64,000 nucleotides of DNA from Companilactobacillus keshanensis (lineage in GTDB: Bacteria > Bacillota > Bacilli > Lactobacillales > Lactobacillaceae). Within the stretch, counting starts at the first letter, position 1; the number at the start of each line of letters is the position of its first letter. The notes under the pieces were generated by a model that worked only from the letters and a program-made list of their open reading frames with translations, had not been told where the DNA came from and ran no database searches. The stretch is taken from the NCBI RefSeq assembly GCF_003946205.1, contig NZ_RHOS01000006.1:62001-126000 (forward strand). Reading direction: 5' to 3'. Below, piece by piece: positions 36,343 to 45,781 of this stretch. A program made the translations under genes and the position numbers.

Positions 36343-37719
36343 TTAATCCTCTTTCTTGGTTGCGTTATTCAACAGCAATGCGCCAATTACAAGCAACACT
36401 AACAAAACTATAAAGCCGTGTTGTGAACCAATCGCGGTCTTTTCGGCACGGCTAAAACTATTAACAGAAGATTGAGAAATGGCTACAATGGCCGAAATTA
36501 TTGATGTTCCAACTGCTCCGGCAAATTGTTGTACTGTATTGAATAAACCATTGCCATCCGCACTATCTGACTGTTGTAATTTATTGATTCCATTAGTCAT
36601 CGTATTGCCGAAACTAGTACCTATTCCGACCATATATAGAATGTAGAAACTCAGGATCGACCAAACAATTAAACTTCTGCCCGAAATTGCAAAAATGATC
36701 ATAGCTAATATCTGCAAACAAGAACCAAAAATAATTGGTCTTCTTGCTCCCAAATTGTCTAACAAAATCCCACTTACAGGAGCAAACATTGCCCCAATGG
36801 CCGCACCTGGCAAAACTACTAATCCGGCCATCAAGGCCGATTTGTGATCTACCAATTGAATATAATTAGGTAAAATAAATGACATCCCCAAAGCAGACAT
36901 TTGAAATAGGAAAAATGCCCCCAGGTGTTGTCTGAACAGCTTATTTTTTAAAACTTTTAAATTTAATAATGGTTGCTCAACTTGGTTTGAACGTTTCATA
37001 AACAGCATCAAAAATACTATTCCTAAAATTACTGGGATCAAAAACATTCCTAAACCTTTTGATAGATTACTGAAACCAATAATTAGACCAATAAATGTTA
37101 ACGCTATATAAAAAACACTCAAAAAATCTAAATGTGTTTTAACTGGTTCTTGTACTTGTTTAATAGCATATATACCGATGATTAGAGCAATAATGATAAC
37201 TGGTATCAGTAATCCAAAAATACTCCGCCATCCAATGGCATCAACGATAACACCTCCAAAAGTTGGTCCAATTGCTGGAGCTACGGCTGTTATTAAAGTT
37301 CCGATCCCCATTAAGAAGCCAATTTTATTTCGAGGTGCTTGCTCCAATATAATGTTGAACATCAATGGCAGAGCGATCCCAGCACCGATTCCTTGGACAA
37401 CTCTTCCAATAACCAAAACTAAAAAGGCGGGTGCCAAAACATCGATCAACAAACCGCTCGCAAATAGTGAAGCTGCAAAGGCAAATAATTTTTTATATGT
37501 AAATCTATTCTTCAGAAATGCCGATAGAGGCATCATGATGGCAGCCACCAATAAATAACCAGTTGTCATCCACTGAACTGATGAAGTCGTCACATTAAAT
37601 TCCTTCATTAAAGTTGGAAACGTAACATTTGTGGCCGTTTCGACAACCACCCCACTAAACGATAATAATCCTGTAGCAACGATCGACAGGATCAATTTAG
37701 CATTCAAGCCTTTATTCAC
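36343..37719 (-). CDS. MFS multidrug exporter, DHA2 type
   Basis: 458 residues, integral membrane, drug/H+ antiport. Seen: FSGVVVETATNVTFPTLMKEF (helix 1 motif), a VIGRVVQGIGAGIALPLMFNI motif C-like segment and further helices to the end NNATKKED. Divergent from marR-type gene at 37833; an operator copy lies just upstream of this start (37740-37755). Distinct from the exporter at the left edge, which pairs with TetR. Substrate unknown. Confidence 0.9.
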   Translation of the reverse strand: MNKGLNAKLILSIVATGLLSFSGVVVETATNVTFPTLMKEFNVTTSSVQWMTTGYLLVAAIMMPLSAFLKNRFTYKKLFAFAASLFASGLLIDVLAPAFLVLVIGRVVQGIGAGIALPLMFNIILEQAPRNKIGFLMGIGTLITAVAPAIGPTFGGVIVDAIGWRSIFGLLIPVIIIALIIGIYAIKQVQEPVKTHLDFLSVFYIALTFIGLIIGFSNLSKGLGMFLIPVILGIVFLMLFMKRSNQVEQPLLNLKVLKNKLFRQHLGAFFLFQMSALGMSFILPNYIQLVDHKSALMAGLVVLPGAAIGAMFAPVSGILLDNLGARRPIIFGSCLQILAMIIFAISGRSLIVWSILSFYILYMVGIGTSFGNTMTNGINKLQQSDSADGNGLFNTVQQFAGAVGTSIISAIVAISQSSVNSFSRAEKTAIGSQHGFIVLLVLLVIGALLLNNATKKED

Positions 37720-37739
37720 TGATTTTCCTCCTCATTGAT

Positions 37740-37819
37740 TGTTAGAATTCAAACTAACCTTACTTGTTATAACACATATCTTTATAAAATCTCTAGAAAA
37801 ATATGTTAGAATTCTAACA
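37740..37819. promoter_or_regulatory. Duplicated MarR-type operator in divergent promoter region
   Basis: A perfect 16-bp palindrome TGTTAGAATTCTAACA at 37804-37819, just before the marR ribosome binding site, and a near copy TGTTAGAATTCAAACT at 37740-37755, just before the exporter start. A third, shorter palindrome TGTTATAACA lies at 37765-37774. One copy per gene suggests that the regulator represses both itself and the exporter (inference). Confidence 0.75.
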
Positions 37820-37832
37820 ACGAGGTGATCTT

Positions 37833-38258
37833 ATGAATCGTAAATTTGGTACTCTTATCAAACAAGCTAACAATTCTGTAACTAGAAACGCTGATAAATT
37901 TGCACAGACACTGGGATTAACAAGTGTTCAAATTAGTATTATTGATTACTTATCAAGGGGTTTGGACAATCGAGCCATCTTTCAAAAAGACATTGAAAAA
38001 GAATTCAATATTAGACGTGCAACTGCTACTAGTGCTCTCAAATTAATGGAAGAAAGAGATTTGATCGTGCGCATTTCCGTAGAACAAGATGCTCGATTAA
38101 AACAAGTTCTACTTACTCATAAAGCAAAAAAAATTTCAAAGCAGATCAATAATTACTTCGATCAAACGGAAGAAATTATTATTGATGCATTGGGAACAGA
38201 CAATAAATCAGTAGTTTTCAATGGACTATCAAAAATTATCACCCAATTATCAGACTGA
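37833..38258 (+). CDS. MarR-family transcriptional regulator
   Basis: 141-residue dimeric winged-helix repressor. Seen: recognition-helix region FQKDIEKEFNIRRATATSALKLMEERDLIVRI and wing DARLKQVLLTHKAKK (the DxRxK-type turn). GAGGTGAT precedes the ATG and directly follows the palindromic operator, which points to autoregulation. The divergent DHA2 exporter is the evident second target. Confidence 0.93.
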   Translation: MNRKFGTLIKQANNSVTRNADKFAQTLGLTSVQISIIDYLSRGLDNRAIFQKDIEKEFNIRRATATSALKLMEERDLIVRISVEQDARLKQVLLTHKAKKISKQINNYFDQTEEIIIDALGTDNKSVVFNGLSKIITQLSD

Positions 38259-38280
38259 TCACGCATTACTTTTTGACAAC

Positions 38281-38306
38281 TTCACAAATCAAATAGTAAT
38301 TGTGAA
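38281..38306 (+). promoter_or_regulatory. Inverted repeat upstream of pepX
   Basis: TTCACAA (38281-38287) and TTGTGAA (38300-38306), perfect 7-bp arms 12 bp apart, about 60 bp before the pepX start. A -10-like TATACT lies at 38317-38322. Possible operator for peptide- or nitrogen-responsive control; no regulator identified. Confidence 0.35.
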
Positions 38307-38362
38307 TTAATTATCTTATACTGAAGGCATGAGTCATAAATAGATTAAGGAGATGTTTTGTT

Positions 38363-40786
38363 ATGCGTAATAATCAATTTGCTATTCGTCCCACTGATTT
38401 TGATACTCAAATTAAGGAACTGAAAGAAATTAGATTCTTAAACAAAGACAATGAGGCTGAAAATAGTCCAAGTAAACTCTTAAAGAGCTTTCTAAAACTT
38501 GGTTATCCCGAGATAAAATCTGACCAAGCACTTGCTCACAGATTGCATTCTTTGCAAGCTACTGAAGATTCAGACGCTTACGATTATTTAGAGAATAATG
38601 AACAAGTATCTGTACTCGCCTTCTATAATATTGCTCTTCAACTTCTACAATTTAATCCGGATGTGGACTTTACTTTTTCTGATCCACTGGAAGCTATGAA
38701 AAAGATTCAATTAAAAGTTTCTGATCATAAAACTGACAAATTTGATCACGATGAGATAATTTCAGCCTGGTACTGGCTATTAGCTACCCATACTAAGAAT
38801 GGTCAATCCTTCATTGACAGATTGGCTACTCAAGGTTATTTTGTACCATTCTATAAAGACACAACTAAACAACTACTTTTCAATGGTAAAACCTTGCCCA
38901 TATTTGATCCACATAAATTAATCCGTGAGGTCGTCTACGTTGAATCACCACAAGACACTGATCACGACGGTAAACTAGACTTACTAAAAGCCGAAATAAT
39001 TCGCCCCGCCCAAACGCAAAAAGGTCTAAAAGTTCCAGTTCTCTATACTGCCACTCCTTATCTACAAGGTACTAATGATGAAACAGGTTTGGAAATGACT
39101 CACAATGTCAACGTTTCTTTACGCCATAAGGAACCAAACGACACTAAATATGAAGACATTGAATATCACACACCTGACGAGAAACTACCTGACAAACGTA
39201 TTGTTAATGGTAGTGCAACTGAAGCCGAAGAAGGATTTATCAAAGACCTCTGTTACAGTTTAAACGACTACTTCTTGGCTCGCGGATTTGCTGTAGTTTA
39301 CGCTTCAGGTGTTGGTACTAGTGACTCTGATGGTATGCGTACTACCGGTGGTCCTGAAGAAACAACTTCTACAATTGCCATCATTGAATGGTTAGCCGGA
39401 AATCGTATTGCATTCACAAATCGTGTCGACAACATTGAAATAAAAGCTTGGTGGTCAAATAAATCAGTTGGTATGACTGGACGTTCTTATCTAGGTACAT
39501 TAGCTACCGCTGCGGCAACTACTGGTGTTGAAGGCCTAAAGACTATTGTTACTGAAGCCGCCATTTCTAGTTGGTATGACTACTATCGTGATGGCGGACT
39601 TGTCATTGCTGCTGGAGGTTTTCCTGGTGAAGATGCTGACGTTCTAGCTGAAGAAACCTTTAGTCGTCGCCTAAACCCTGGTGATTTCCATCGTATCAAA
39701 GAAGCCTGGGATGAAAAATTGATTGAGTTAAATCACGATCAAGATCGTGATACTGGTGATTACAACACTTATTGGGATGCTAGAAATTATCACAAGAACT
39801 TTAAGAATATTAAAGCCGATGTCCTAATGGTTCATGGTCTAAATGATTGGAATGTTAAGCCAAGAAACGTTGAACGACTCTGGAACGGTATCAAGAATAA
39901 CAATATTGTTCAAAAAGCGATCCTACATCAAGGTCAGCATATTTACATCAATAATTTCCGCTCAATTGACTATACAGACATGATCAACCTATGGATGACA
40001 CATGAACTATTAGATGTCGACAATCAGGCTGAAAAAATCTTGCCAGATGTTATTATCCAAGACAATATCAAGCCAGAAACATGGGATACTTATGACAACT
40101 GGAGCGACCCTGAGAATCCTCGCAAAGTTTTTAATTTAGCACCTGATAAACTAGCTGACAAACCTTCTGATACAACAGTTTCCTTCAAGGATTCTCTATC
40201 AGATGATCAATACTGGGCTTATTCAAAAGATAACGATGCATGGCAAGCTGATCTTCTAAAAGATGACAGTCCTCTAAATGACAATCGTTTAGTTTTCAAG
40301 ACTGATAAATTATCAGATAACATGACTTTGGATGGAATTCCAAAACTTGATTTAACTGTTTCATCCAATCAAGATCTTGGGATGCTAAGTTTCCAACTAG
40401 TTGATTATGGTAAAGCAAAACGCCTCAACGTTTCCCCTTCCGTTCTCACACCAAACGGAATCGATGAGACCTTTGACTGGAGAAAAGATGACCTTAGAGA
40501 ATTTGAATTAGGTAAAGAAACAGCCTCAAAGATGATCACTAAAGGACATATCAATCTTCAAAATCGTCATAACCCATATAAGAATGACGAATTAACACCT
40601 GATAAGTTCTACGATCTAAGCGTTTCATTACAACCTAACTTCTATCATCTATTAAAGGATCATCAATTAGGATTAATCATTTACGCAACTGACTTTGGAA
40701 TGACAGTTCGTGGCAATCAAGATTTGAAGTACAGTTTTGAATTAGAGAATGCCAAACTATCAATTCCACTTCACAAACAAAATTAA
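38363..40786 (+). CDS. pepX: Xaa-Pro dipeptidyl-peptidase PepX
   Basis: Serine peptidase that releases X-Pro dipeptides, important for casein-type peptides. 807 residues, the normal size for lactic acid bacteria. Seen: helical N-terminal domain, catalytic Ser in [17 protein letters not shown], Asp in [17 protein letters not shown], His in [12 protein letters not shown], and a C-terminal beta domain. Start ATG at 38363 with AAGGAG upstream. Monocistronic. Confidence 0.97.
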   Translation: MRNNQFAIRPTDFDTQIKELKEIRFLNKDNEAENSPSKLLKSFLKLGYPEIKSDQALAHRLHSLQATEDSDAYDYLENNEQVSVLAFYNIALQLLQFNPDVDFTFSDPLEAMKKIQLKVSDHKTDKFDHDEIISAWYWLLATHTKNGQSFIDRLATQGYFVPFYKDTTKQLLFNGKTLPIFDPHKLIREVVYVESPQDTDHDGKLDLLKAEIIRPAQTQKGLKVPVLYTATPYLQGTNDETGLEMTHNVNVSLRHKEPNDTKYEDIEYHTPDEKLPDKRIVNGSATEAEEGFIKDLCYSLNDYFLARGFAVVYASGVGTSDSDGMRTTGGPEETTSTIAIIEWLAGNRIAFTNRVDNIEIKAWWSNKSVGMTGRSYLGTLATAAATTGVEGLKTIVTEAAISSWYDYYRDGGLVIAAGGFPGEDADVLAEETFSRRLNPGDFHRIKEAWDEKLIELNHDQDRDTGDYNTYWDARNYHKNFKNIKADVLMVHGLNDWNVKPRNVERLWNGIKNNNIVQKAILHQGQHIYINNFRSIDYTDMINLWMTHELLDVDNQAEKILPDVIIQDNIKPETWDTYDNWSDPENPRKVFNLAPDKLADKPSDTTVSFKDSLSDDQYWAYSKDNDAWQADLLKDDSPLNDNRLVFKTDKLSDNMTLDGIPKLDLTVSSNQDLGMLSFQLVDYGKAKRLNVSPSVLTPNGIDETFDWRKDDLREFELGKETASKMITKGHINLQNRHNPYKNDELTPDKFYDLSVSLQPNFYHLLKDHQLGLIIYATDFGMTVRGNQDLKYSFELENAKLSIPLHKQN

Positions 40787-40866
40787 TACCAGACTTCAAT
40801 GATCCTCATTAACAAAGCGCTTACTAACTAGACCAAAATTAAAAGGTTTCATGTGCTCTTTTCTAA

Positions 40867-40875
40867 TGTTATAAT
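40867..40875 (+). promoter_or_regulatory. Extended -10 promoter of kup
   Basis: TGTTATAAT: a consensus TATAAT (40870-40875) with the TGn extension, 34 bp before the kup ATG. The -35 region is weak (TTTCAT at 40847-40852), as usual for extended -10 promoters. The short leader leaves no room for a c-di-AMP riboswitch. Confidence 0.7.
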
Positions 40876-40909
40876 CACGCTTGAACTGTTTATTTGGAGA
40901 TTATTTATA

Positions 40910-42991
40910 ATGGAAAAACGTGAATTGAATTCTTTAAAAAATAATCCTCGTTCAAAAATGAGTTTAGCGGGATTTCTGATTGCTCTAGGAATTGTTTATG
41001 GAGACATCGGAACCTCGCCTCTATATGTTATGCACTCATTAATGGTGGGGAATGGTGGATTAAGTAAAATGTCCACCAATTTTATTTTAGGTAGTGTTTC
41101 CTTAATATTTTGGACACTGACCATAGTTACCACGATCAAGTACGTGCTGATTGCTTTGCGTGCCGATAACCGTGGTGAGGGTGGTATCTTTGCCCTCTAT
41201 ACTTTAGTTAGAAAGCGTGCCAAATGGCTGATAATTCCAGCTATGGTTGGAGGAGCAACCTTCTTGGCTGATGGTATGATGACACCAGCTGTTACTGTTA
41301 CGGCTGCAATTGAAGGCTTAAAGGGGATCTCCTTTAATAACAACGTCATGATTCATAATCAGACACAAGTTATCATAATTACTTTGATAATTTTGTCGAC
41401 GTTGTTCTTCATTCAAAGATTCGGAACACAATTGATCGGTAGAGCTTTTGGACCGATAATGTTAGTCTGGTTTGCCTTTTTGGGCTTAATGGGGCTGTAC
41501 AACATCTCCTTTGATTGGACTATTATTCGTGCCCTAAATCCTTACTACGCTTTTGAATTGCTGCGCAGCCCGATTAATATTCGTGGTGTTTTCATTTTAG
41601 GAAGTATTTTCCTAGCCACGACTGGTGCTGAAGCACTTTATTCTGACATGGGACATGTTGGCCGTTCTAATATTTATACTAGTTGGCCTTTTGTTAAGAT
41701 ATGTCTCTTGTTAAGTTATTTAGGTCAAGCCGTTTGGTTGTTACGTGTCAAAGATAACCCTGCCATGCAAGCAATGGATTCAATGAATCCATTCTATCAA
41801 TCAATGCCTGACAATTTACGTGTCTTTGGTATCTTCCTATCGGCCATGGCTGCTATCATTGCTTCGCAAGCTTTGATCTCTGGATCATATACCCTGGTTT
41901 CAGAAGCTATCAAACTGAGAATTTTCCCACGTTTGAAGACTTACTACCCTACTAATTTCAAAGGACAGCTATATATTCCGACTGTTAACTCAATTATCTG
42001 GGTCGTTTGTATGTTTATCGTCGTTTACTTCCAAAATTCTGAAAACATGTCGAATGCTTACGGTTTGGAAATTACGATCACAATGCTGATGACGACTATC
42101 TTGCTACATCAGTGGTTACTAATGAAGCGATTCAATCGTTTGTTAACATCATTAGTTATTGGTTTCTTCTTTGTTATCGAGAGTATCTTCTTTGTAACAA
42201 ACAGTAGTAAGTTCATTCATGGTGCTTATATCACTATGTTCATCGCCGCTGTTTTGATTAGTGTGATGTTCATTTGGAGATATGGTGACCGTCTAATGGA
42301 TGACAATACTTTTAGAAGCCACTTTGCATCATTACTAGCTTTCAAGCATCAATTAAATGACCTTAGAAAAGATCCAAGTTATCCACTTTATACAACTAAC
42401 TTGGTTTACTTGACTAAAGTTCACGACGGCTATCGAATCAAGAAAAACATTCTTTATTCGATCTTAGACAAACGGCCAAAACGTGCTGAAGTCTACTGGT
42501 TCGTAACAGTAAACGTTACTGATGAGCCGTACACTGCAGCTTACAGTGTCGAGACTTTCGATACTGACTACATGGTCAGCGTTCAATTATATCTTGGCTT
42601 TAGAGTCGACCAAAAGGTTAACGTCTATCTAAGACAAGTCGTGCAAGATCTTATGGCCAGTGGTGAGATCAAATCACAACCACAAAAATATACCACCATT
42701 CCTGACCGTCAGGTTGGTGACTTCTCATTCGTTCTTATCAAAGAAGTTCTTTCACCTGACACAAAGATCAGCAATGTTAAAAAAGGTATTATTAGACTTC
42801 GTCTATTACTACAAAAGTTCATTTCTCCTGCTAACTGGTTTGGATTATCCTACAGTGATGTGTTGGAAGAACGTGTTCCTTTAGTTTTAGGCAAAGTATC
42901 GCTAAATCGTCTCAGATTAGTCAGAAAGGATAGCTCCGCATTACGAGATATCCCAATTGATCAACCTATTGATGACGACGATGATGAATAA
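40910..42991 (+). CDS. kup: KUP/HAK potassium uptake protein
   Basis: K+/H+ symporter of the cell membrane, 693 residues. Seen: family start FLIALGIVYGDIGTSPLYVMHSL, ALRADNRGEGGIFALYTLVRKRAKW, ATFLADGMMTPAVTVTAAIEG, then further helices to about residue 430, and a soluble C-terminal domain ending in a poly-Asp tail. ATG at 40910 has GGAGA nine bases upstream; an earlier in-frame ATG would be upstream of the predicted transcription start. In related bacteria KUP proteins are turned down by c-di-AMP; binding cannot be judged here. Confidence 0.95.
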   Translation: MEKRELNSLKNNPRSKMSLAGFLIALGIVYGDIGTSPLYVMHSLMVGNGGLSKMSTNFILGSVSLIFWTLTIVTTIKYVLIALRADNRGEGGIFALYTLVRKRAKWLIIPAMVGGATFLADGMMTPAVTVTAAIEGLKGISFNNNVMIHNQTQVIIITLIILSTLFFIQRFGTQLIGRAFGPIMLVWFAFLGLMGLYNISFDWTIIRALNPYYAFELLRSPINIRGVFILGSIFLATTGAEALYSDMGHVGRSNIYTSWPFVKICLLLSYLGQAVWLLRVKDNPAMQAMDSMNPFYQSMPDNLRVFGIFLSAMAAIIASQALISGSYTLVSEAIKLRIFPRLKTYYPTNFKGQLYIPTVNSIIWVVCMFIVVYFQNSENMSNAYGLEITITMLMTTILLHQWLLMKRFNRLLTSLVIGFFFVIESIFFVTNSSKFIHGAYITMFIAAVLISVMFIWRYGDRLMDDNTFRSHFASLLAFKHQLNDLRKDPSYPLYTTNLVYLTKVHDGYRIKKNILYSILDKRPKRAEVYWFVTVNVTDEPYTAAYSVETFDTDYMVSVQLYLGFRVDQKVNVYLRQVVQDLMASGEIKSQPQKYTTIPDRQVGDFSFVLIKEVLSPDTKISNVKKGIIRLRLLLQKFISPANWFGLSYSDVLEERVPLVLGKVSLNRLRLVRKDSSALRDIPIDQPIDDDDDE

Positions 42992-42993
42992 AA

Positions 42994-43030
42994 AGATGGA
43001 TCGATTATTTAAAATAATCGGTCCATTTTT
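42994..43030. terminator. Bidirectional terminator between kup and gpmA
   Basis: ATGGATCGATTATTT / AATAATCGGTCCAT stem (about 42996-43026) with A and T runs on either side; the two genes converge on it. Confidence 0.9.
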
Positions 43031-43701
43031 TATTCTATTCGATTGGATTTAATAATATTCAACTTGTCGTCCAGTTCATAAATCAATGGCTTCCCATTAG
43101 CAACCTCTACCCCATCAATATCTTTATCACTAATATCTTCAAGATATTTGATCAAAGCGCGGATGGTACTGCCATGAGCTACTACTAATTGATTTTTACC
43201 CTCTAAAAGGCGTGGTGCGATCGCATCAACATAGTAAGGTATAATCCGCTTATAGGCTTGAAACAGGCTCTCAGACAACGGCATGACCCTTGGATCAAGA
43301 TACTTATATGGTCCCACATTTTTATCTGGTTCAGCTAACTTTGGCGGCATCGTATAATAGCTTCTACGCCACAGTCTAACTTGCTCAACACCATATTCAA
43401 CACGAGTTTCATCTTTATTCTGCCCGCGTAATGCTCCGTAGTGTCGTTCGTTTAAGCGCCAACTTTTGGTAATCGGCACATAATTGATATTAAGGTCATC
43501 TTGGATCAAATAAGCTGTCATAATGGCCCGTTTTAAAACAGACGTATGAACATGTTCGATCCCTATACCTTGCAATTGTTTTGCAGCTTGATGTGCTTGC
43601 TGCTCTCCCATTTTGGTAAGATCAACGTCGCTCCAACCGGTGTAACGATTTAGGGCATTTGCAATACTTTCCCCATGTCTTACCATAATTAGTTTTACCA
43701 T
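43030..43701 (-). CDS. gpmA: 2,3-bisphosphoglycerate-dependent phosphoglycerate mutase
   Basis: Glycolytic interconversion of 3- and 2-phosphoglycerate. 223 residues. Seen: phosphohistidine motif [27 protein letters not shown] and [15 protein letters not shown] with the second catalytic His. The RxYYxMPP element ([11 protein letters not shown]) confirms the dPGM branch rather than a general phosphatase. Confidence 0.94.
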   Translation of the reverse strand: MVKLIMVRHGESIANALNRYTGWSDVDLTKMGEQQAHQAAKQLQGIGIEHVHTSVLKRAIMTAYLIQDDLNINYVPITKSWRLNERHYGALRGQNKDETRVEYGVEQVRLWRRSYYTMPPKLAEPDKNVGPYKYLDPRVMPLSESLFQAYKRIIPYYVDAIAPRLLEGKNQLVVAHGSTIRALIKYLEDISDKDIDGVEVANGKPLIYELDDKLNIIKSNRIE

Positions 43702-43780
43702 ATTTGTGATGTTACCAACTTTCTTGAAAGATACCTATTATATATTATCACAATCGTTATTTTCATTTATTAATGAAAAT

Positions 43781-43803
43781 AAAAAAATCGCCCCCAAGGC
43801 GAC
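43781..43803 (-). terminator. Terminator of the 71-residue protein gene
   Basis: TCGCC / GGCGA stem (43788-43792 with 43798-43802) and seven T on the minus strand. A second A/T-only hairpin ATTTTCATT / AATGAAAAT follows at 43759-43780. Confidence 0.8.
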
Positions 43804-43825
43804 TTATGTATATTATTCTTCTGTA

Positions 43826-44041
43826 TTATTTAGAGACTGCCGGTTTAGCAACAACTCTAATGGGCTGAGCTACATCAATAGTATCAGAGAATCTATTTGT
43901 AATATAGTCCCTCATACCGTCACGTGCTTCTTTCTTAGAAACGTTGTGACAGACGCGCTTCTTAGCAATTCGCTGGCCTTCTTTATTCAAAAACTTGCAA
44001 GTGACCTCATAGTCGCCATGATTACCAAAAAACAACATCAT
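43826..44041 (-). CDS. Small protein of unknown function
   Basis: 71 residues, soluble and basic, no signal peptide. A strong AAAGGGGG precedes its ATG and a terminator follows, so it is a real one-gene unit. Visible text: GDYEVTCKFLNKEGQRIAKKRVCHNVSKKEARDGMRDYITNRF, two Cys and a high share of Lys/Arg. I do not recognise a family. Confidence 0.72.
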   Translation of the reverse strand: MMLFFGNHGDYEVTCKFLNKEGQRIAKKRVCHNVSKKEARDGMRDYITNRFSDTIDVAQPIRVVAKPAVSK

Positions 44042-44245
44042 TGTGACCCCCTTTTATATTGATAGAAACCCCACATGTTTCGACCAGATATTTATACCAT
44101 TTTTTTCGAGGGCGTTCAATACTTTTTGCCTTTTTTTATCGAAAAAGATTTTTCTACTTTTAGTTAAAAAATTATCGCAAAATGACTATGATAATAGCCA
44201 CCAATTAAGTTACTATAAGGGTATATACTTTGGGGGTTTTAGACC

Positions 44246-44998
44246 ATGAATAGACGTCACCAAAAAAATAATTCTAACTTAACTCGTCGCGCATTACGTA
44301 ACCGTAAAAAACCGTTCTACAAAAAGAAGGGTTTTATTACCATCATTTCTTTATTAGTTATTTGTTTGATCGGTGGTGGCGTTTATTTATTTAACAAAGA
44401 CAACTCAAATGCTACTCCAAAAGTTGAGAATAAAGCCTCCAGCAAAAAAACTGATATCAAACTAAAAAAAGTCACACCCAAGAAAAAAACTGCTGATAAA
44501 TCGAAGAAACAAGATCCTCAAACTGTAAAAGATGAAACAAAAACTGACGAAAAAAAGGACGAGGCTAAGAATGCCGGATCTGATGACAAATCAATTAAGA
44601 ATGCCGGAACTTACAATGCACTCTCTTATACTAGCGATTGGTTCACTTTCAAACTATCAAACGACGTAAAGCTCATTAAAGATGCAAACGGAGACGCAGC
44701 TTTGATGATCAATTACAATTACACCAATAAGACACAATCACCTCAGAATCCTTCCCAGATCCAATCTAAGTACATGATCTTAAAACAAGATGATCAACAA
44801 TTGTCAGCAACTCAAGCCACTGGCGATTATGCTGGTATCGTTAATTCAAGTAATAACGACCAAGTACAACCAGGTAAAAGCTTTGACGGCGCACTCTTAG
44901 TTAAGGTAAATAGTACAGATGACGACGTTATAATGTCATTCCTAAATATTCAAACTAATCAACCAATTCAAACAACACAACCATTCAAACTCAGCTAG
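44246..44998 (+). CDS. Membrane-anchored extracellular protein with DUF5067-like domain
   Basis: 250 residues. Basic cytoplasmic tail (about 1-28), one transmembrane segment GFITIISLLVICLIGGGVYLF (about 29-49), then a long Lys/Asp/Glu-rich linker (about 50-115) and an outer beta-rich domain (about 120-250: DWFTFKLSNDVKLIKDANGDAALMINYNYTNKT...). The last part resembles DUF5067 domains of lactobacillar surface lipoproteins, but here a transmembrane anchor replaces the lipobox. GGGGG stands before the ATG. Function unknown. Confidence 0.75.
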   Translation: MNRRHQKNNSNLTRRALRNRKKPFYKKKGFITIISLLVICLIGGGVYLFNKDNSNATPKVENKASSKKTDIKLKKVTPKKKTADKSKKQDPQTVKDETKTDEKKDEAKNAGSDDKSIKNAGTYNALSYTSDWFTFKLSNDVKLIKDANGDAALMINYNYTNKTQSPQNPSQIQSKYMILKQDDQQLSATQATGDYAGIVNSSNNDQVQPGKSFDGALLVKVNSTDDDVIMSFLNIQTNQPIQTTQPFKLS

Positions 44999-45034
44999 CG
45001 CTTTTAAATACATCTAAAAAGCTCTGACAAGGAC

Positions 45035-45075
45035 GATCGACTGTCATACGGACAATTAGTCGTCTTTTTTAATAT
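45035..45075 (+). terminator. Terminator after the DUF5067-like gene
   Basis: GACGA...TCGTC hairpin (45036-45067, inner mismatch) followed by six T. Imperfect but well placed 40 bp after the stop codon. Confidence 0.6.
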
Positions 45076-45207
45076 GCTCTTAGAGACTCAAATATTAGGC
45101 TTCTGAGATATAGACTATTATTATTAAAAAGTACTTGCTGTGGAACGCGTTTCATAACTTAAAATACAAATTGTAAGTCAATCGAGTTACTTACACCCTT
45201 CTTATCC

Positions 45208-45277
45208 AAATGGCTATTTTAAAATAGCCCAAAATAAAAAACGTTTATCAAATAAAAAATTTGATAAGCGTTTTTCT
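45208..45277 (-). terminator. Tandem hairpins ending the mannose-PTS transcript
   Basis: First AAAAACGTTTATCAAAT / ATTTGATAAGCGTTTTT (45236-45274), then a perfect palindrome GGCTATTTTAAAATAGCC (45212-45229) further along the minus strand. Together a strong terminator for DUF956 and the man operon. Confidence 0.88.
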
Positions 45278-45278
45278 A

Positions 45279-45671
45279 TTATTTCTTCTTGTTTTTCTTT
45301 TTACGTGTGAAAAGATTCTTAACACCACGTTTAACAACATCATTAAAACTCAATGATTGGACGATATCTTTTGGATCAATATACTTTCTGATCGTTCTAA
45401 GAACCTTTTTGGGGTCTTTTGAAGAGAATGCATACATTCCGTTCTTCTTAGTTTTTAAAGCATAACGAGGTATCCATTTACCCTTGAATATGATAGAAAC
45501 GACGACTTTGTCGACTTCCTTCCAAGGAATTTGAATATAATTTTTAGTATCTCTATCACTATAAAATTCAAATCCCTTATCACCGACCATGATCTTGCCA
45601 TACTCCGACATACCAACATGTGAAGTCCCATCTATGACAAGGTCAGACTTTGTATTGATTGACTGGACCAT
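45279..45671 (-). CDS. DUF956 family protein (mannose-PTS partner)
   Basis: 130 residues, soluble with a very basic tail (RKKKNKKK). DUF956 proteins regularly follow mannose-type IID genes in Lactobacillales; the arrangement here (IIAB-IIC-IID-DUF956) fits. Seen: STSHVGMSEYGKIMVGDKGFEFYSD-type core (residues 15-40) and IPWKEVDKVVVSIIFKGKWIPR. It looks like a PH-like or GRAM-like beta domain, but that is inference. Function unknown; a regulatory role for the PTS is assumed from linkage. Confidence 0.88.
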   Translation of the reverse strand: MVQSINTKSDLVIDGTSHVGMSEYGKIMVGDKGFEFYSDRDTKNYIQIPWKEVDKVVVSIIFKGKWIPRYALKTKKNGMYAFSSKDPKKVLRTIRKYIDPKDIVQSLSFNDVVKRGVKNLFTRKKKNKKK

Positions 45672-45781
45672 TTGATTTACTCCATTCTTTCTCTAATTAA
45701 TTGTCATTATACACCTATGAATTTTTCGGTTAAAAAAAAGATGAACTCCAAAAGAGTTCATCAAATTTATAGATCCAATTA

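Noticed and set aside
40812-40825. ACAAAGCGCTTACT upstream of kup as a cre
   Set aside because: Only 11 of 14 consensus positions and it lies upstream of the promoter; too weak to list.
45140-45153. Palindrome TGGAACGCGTTTCA as a cre or LacI-family operator
   Set aside because: Centre is GC rather than the cre CG spacing, and there is no promoter or gene start beside it.
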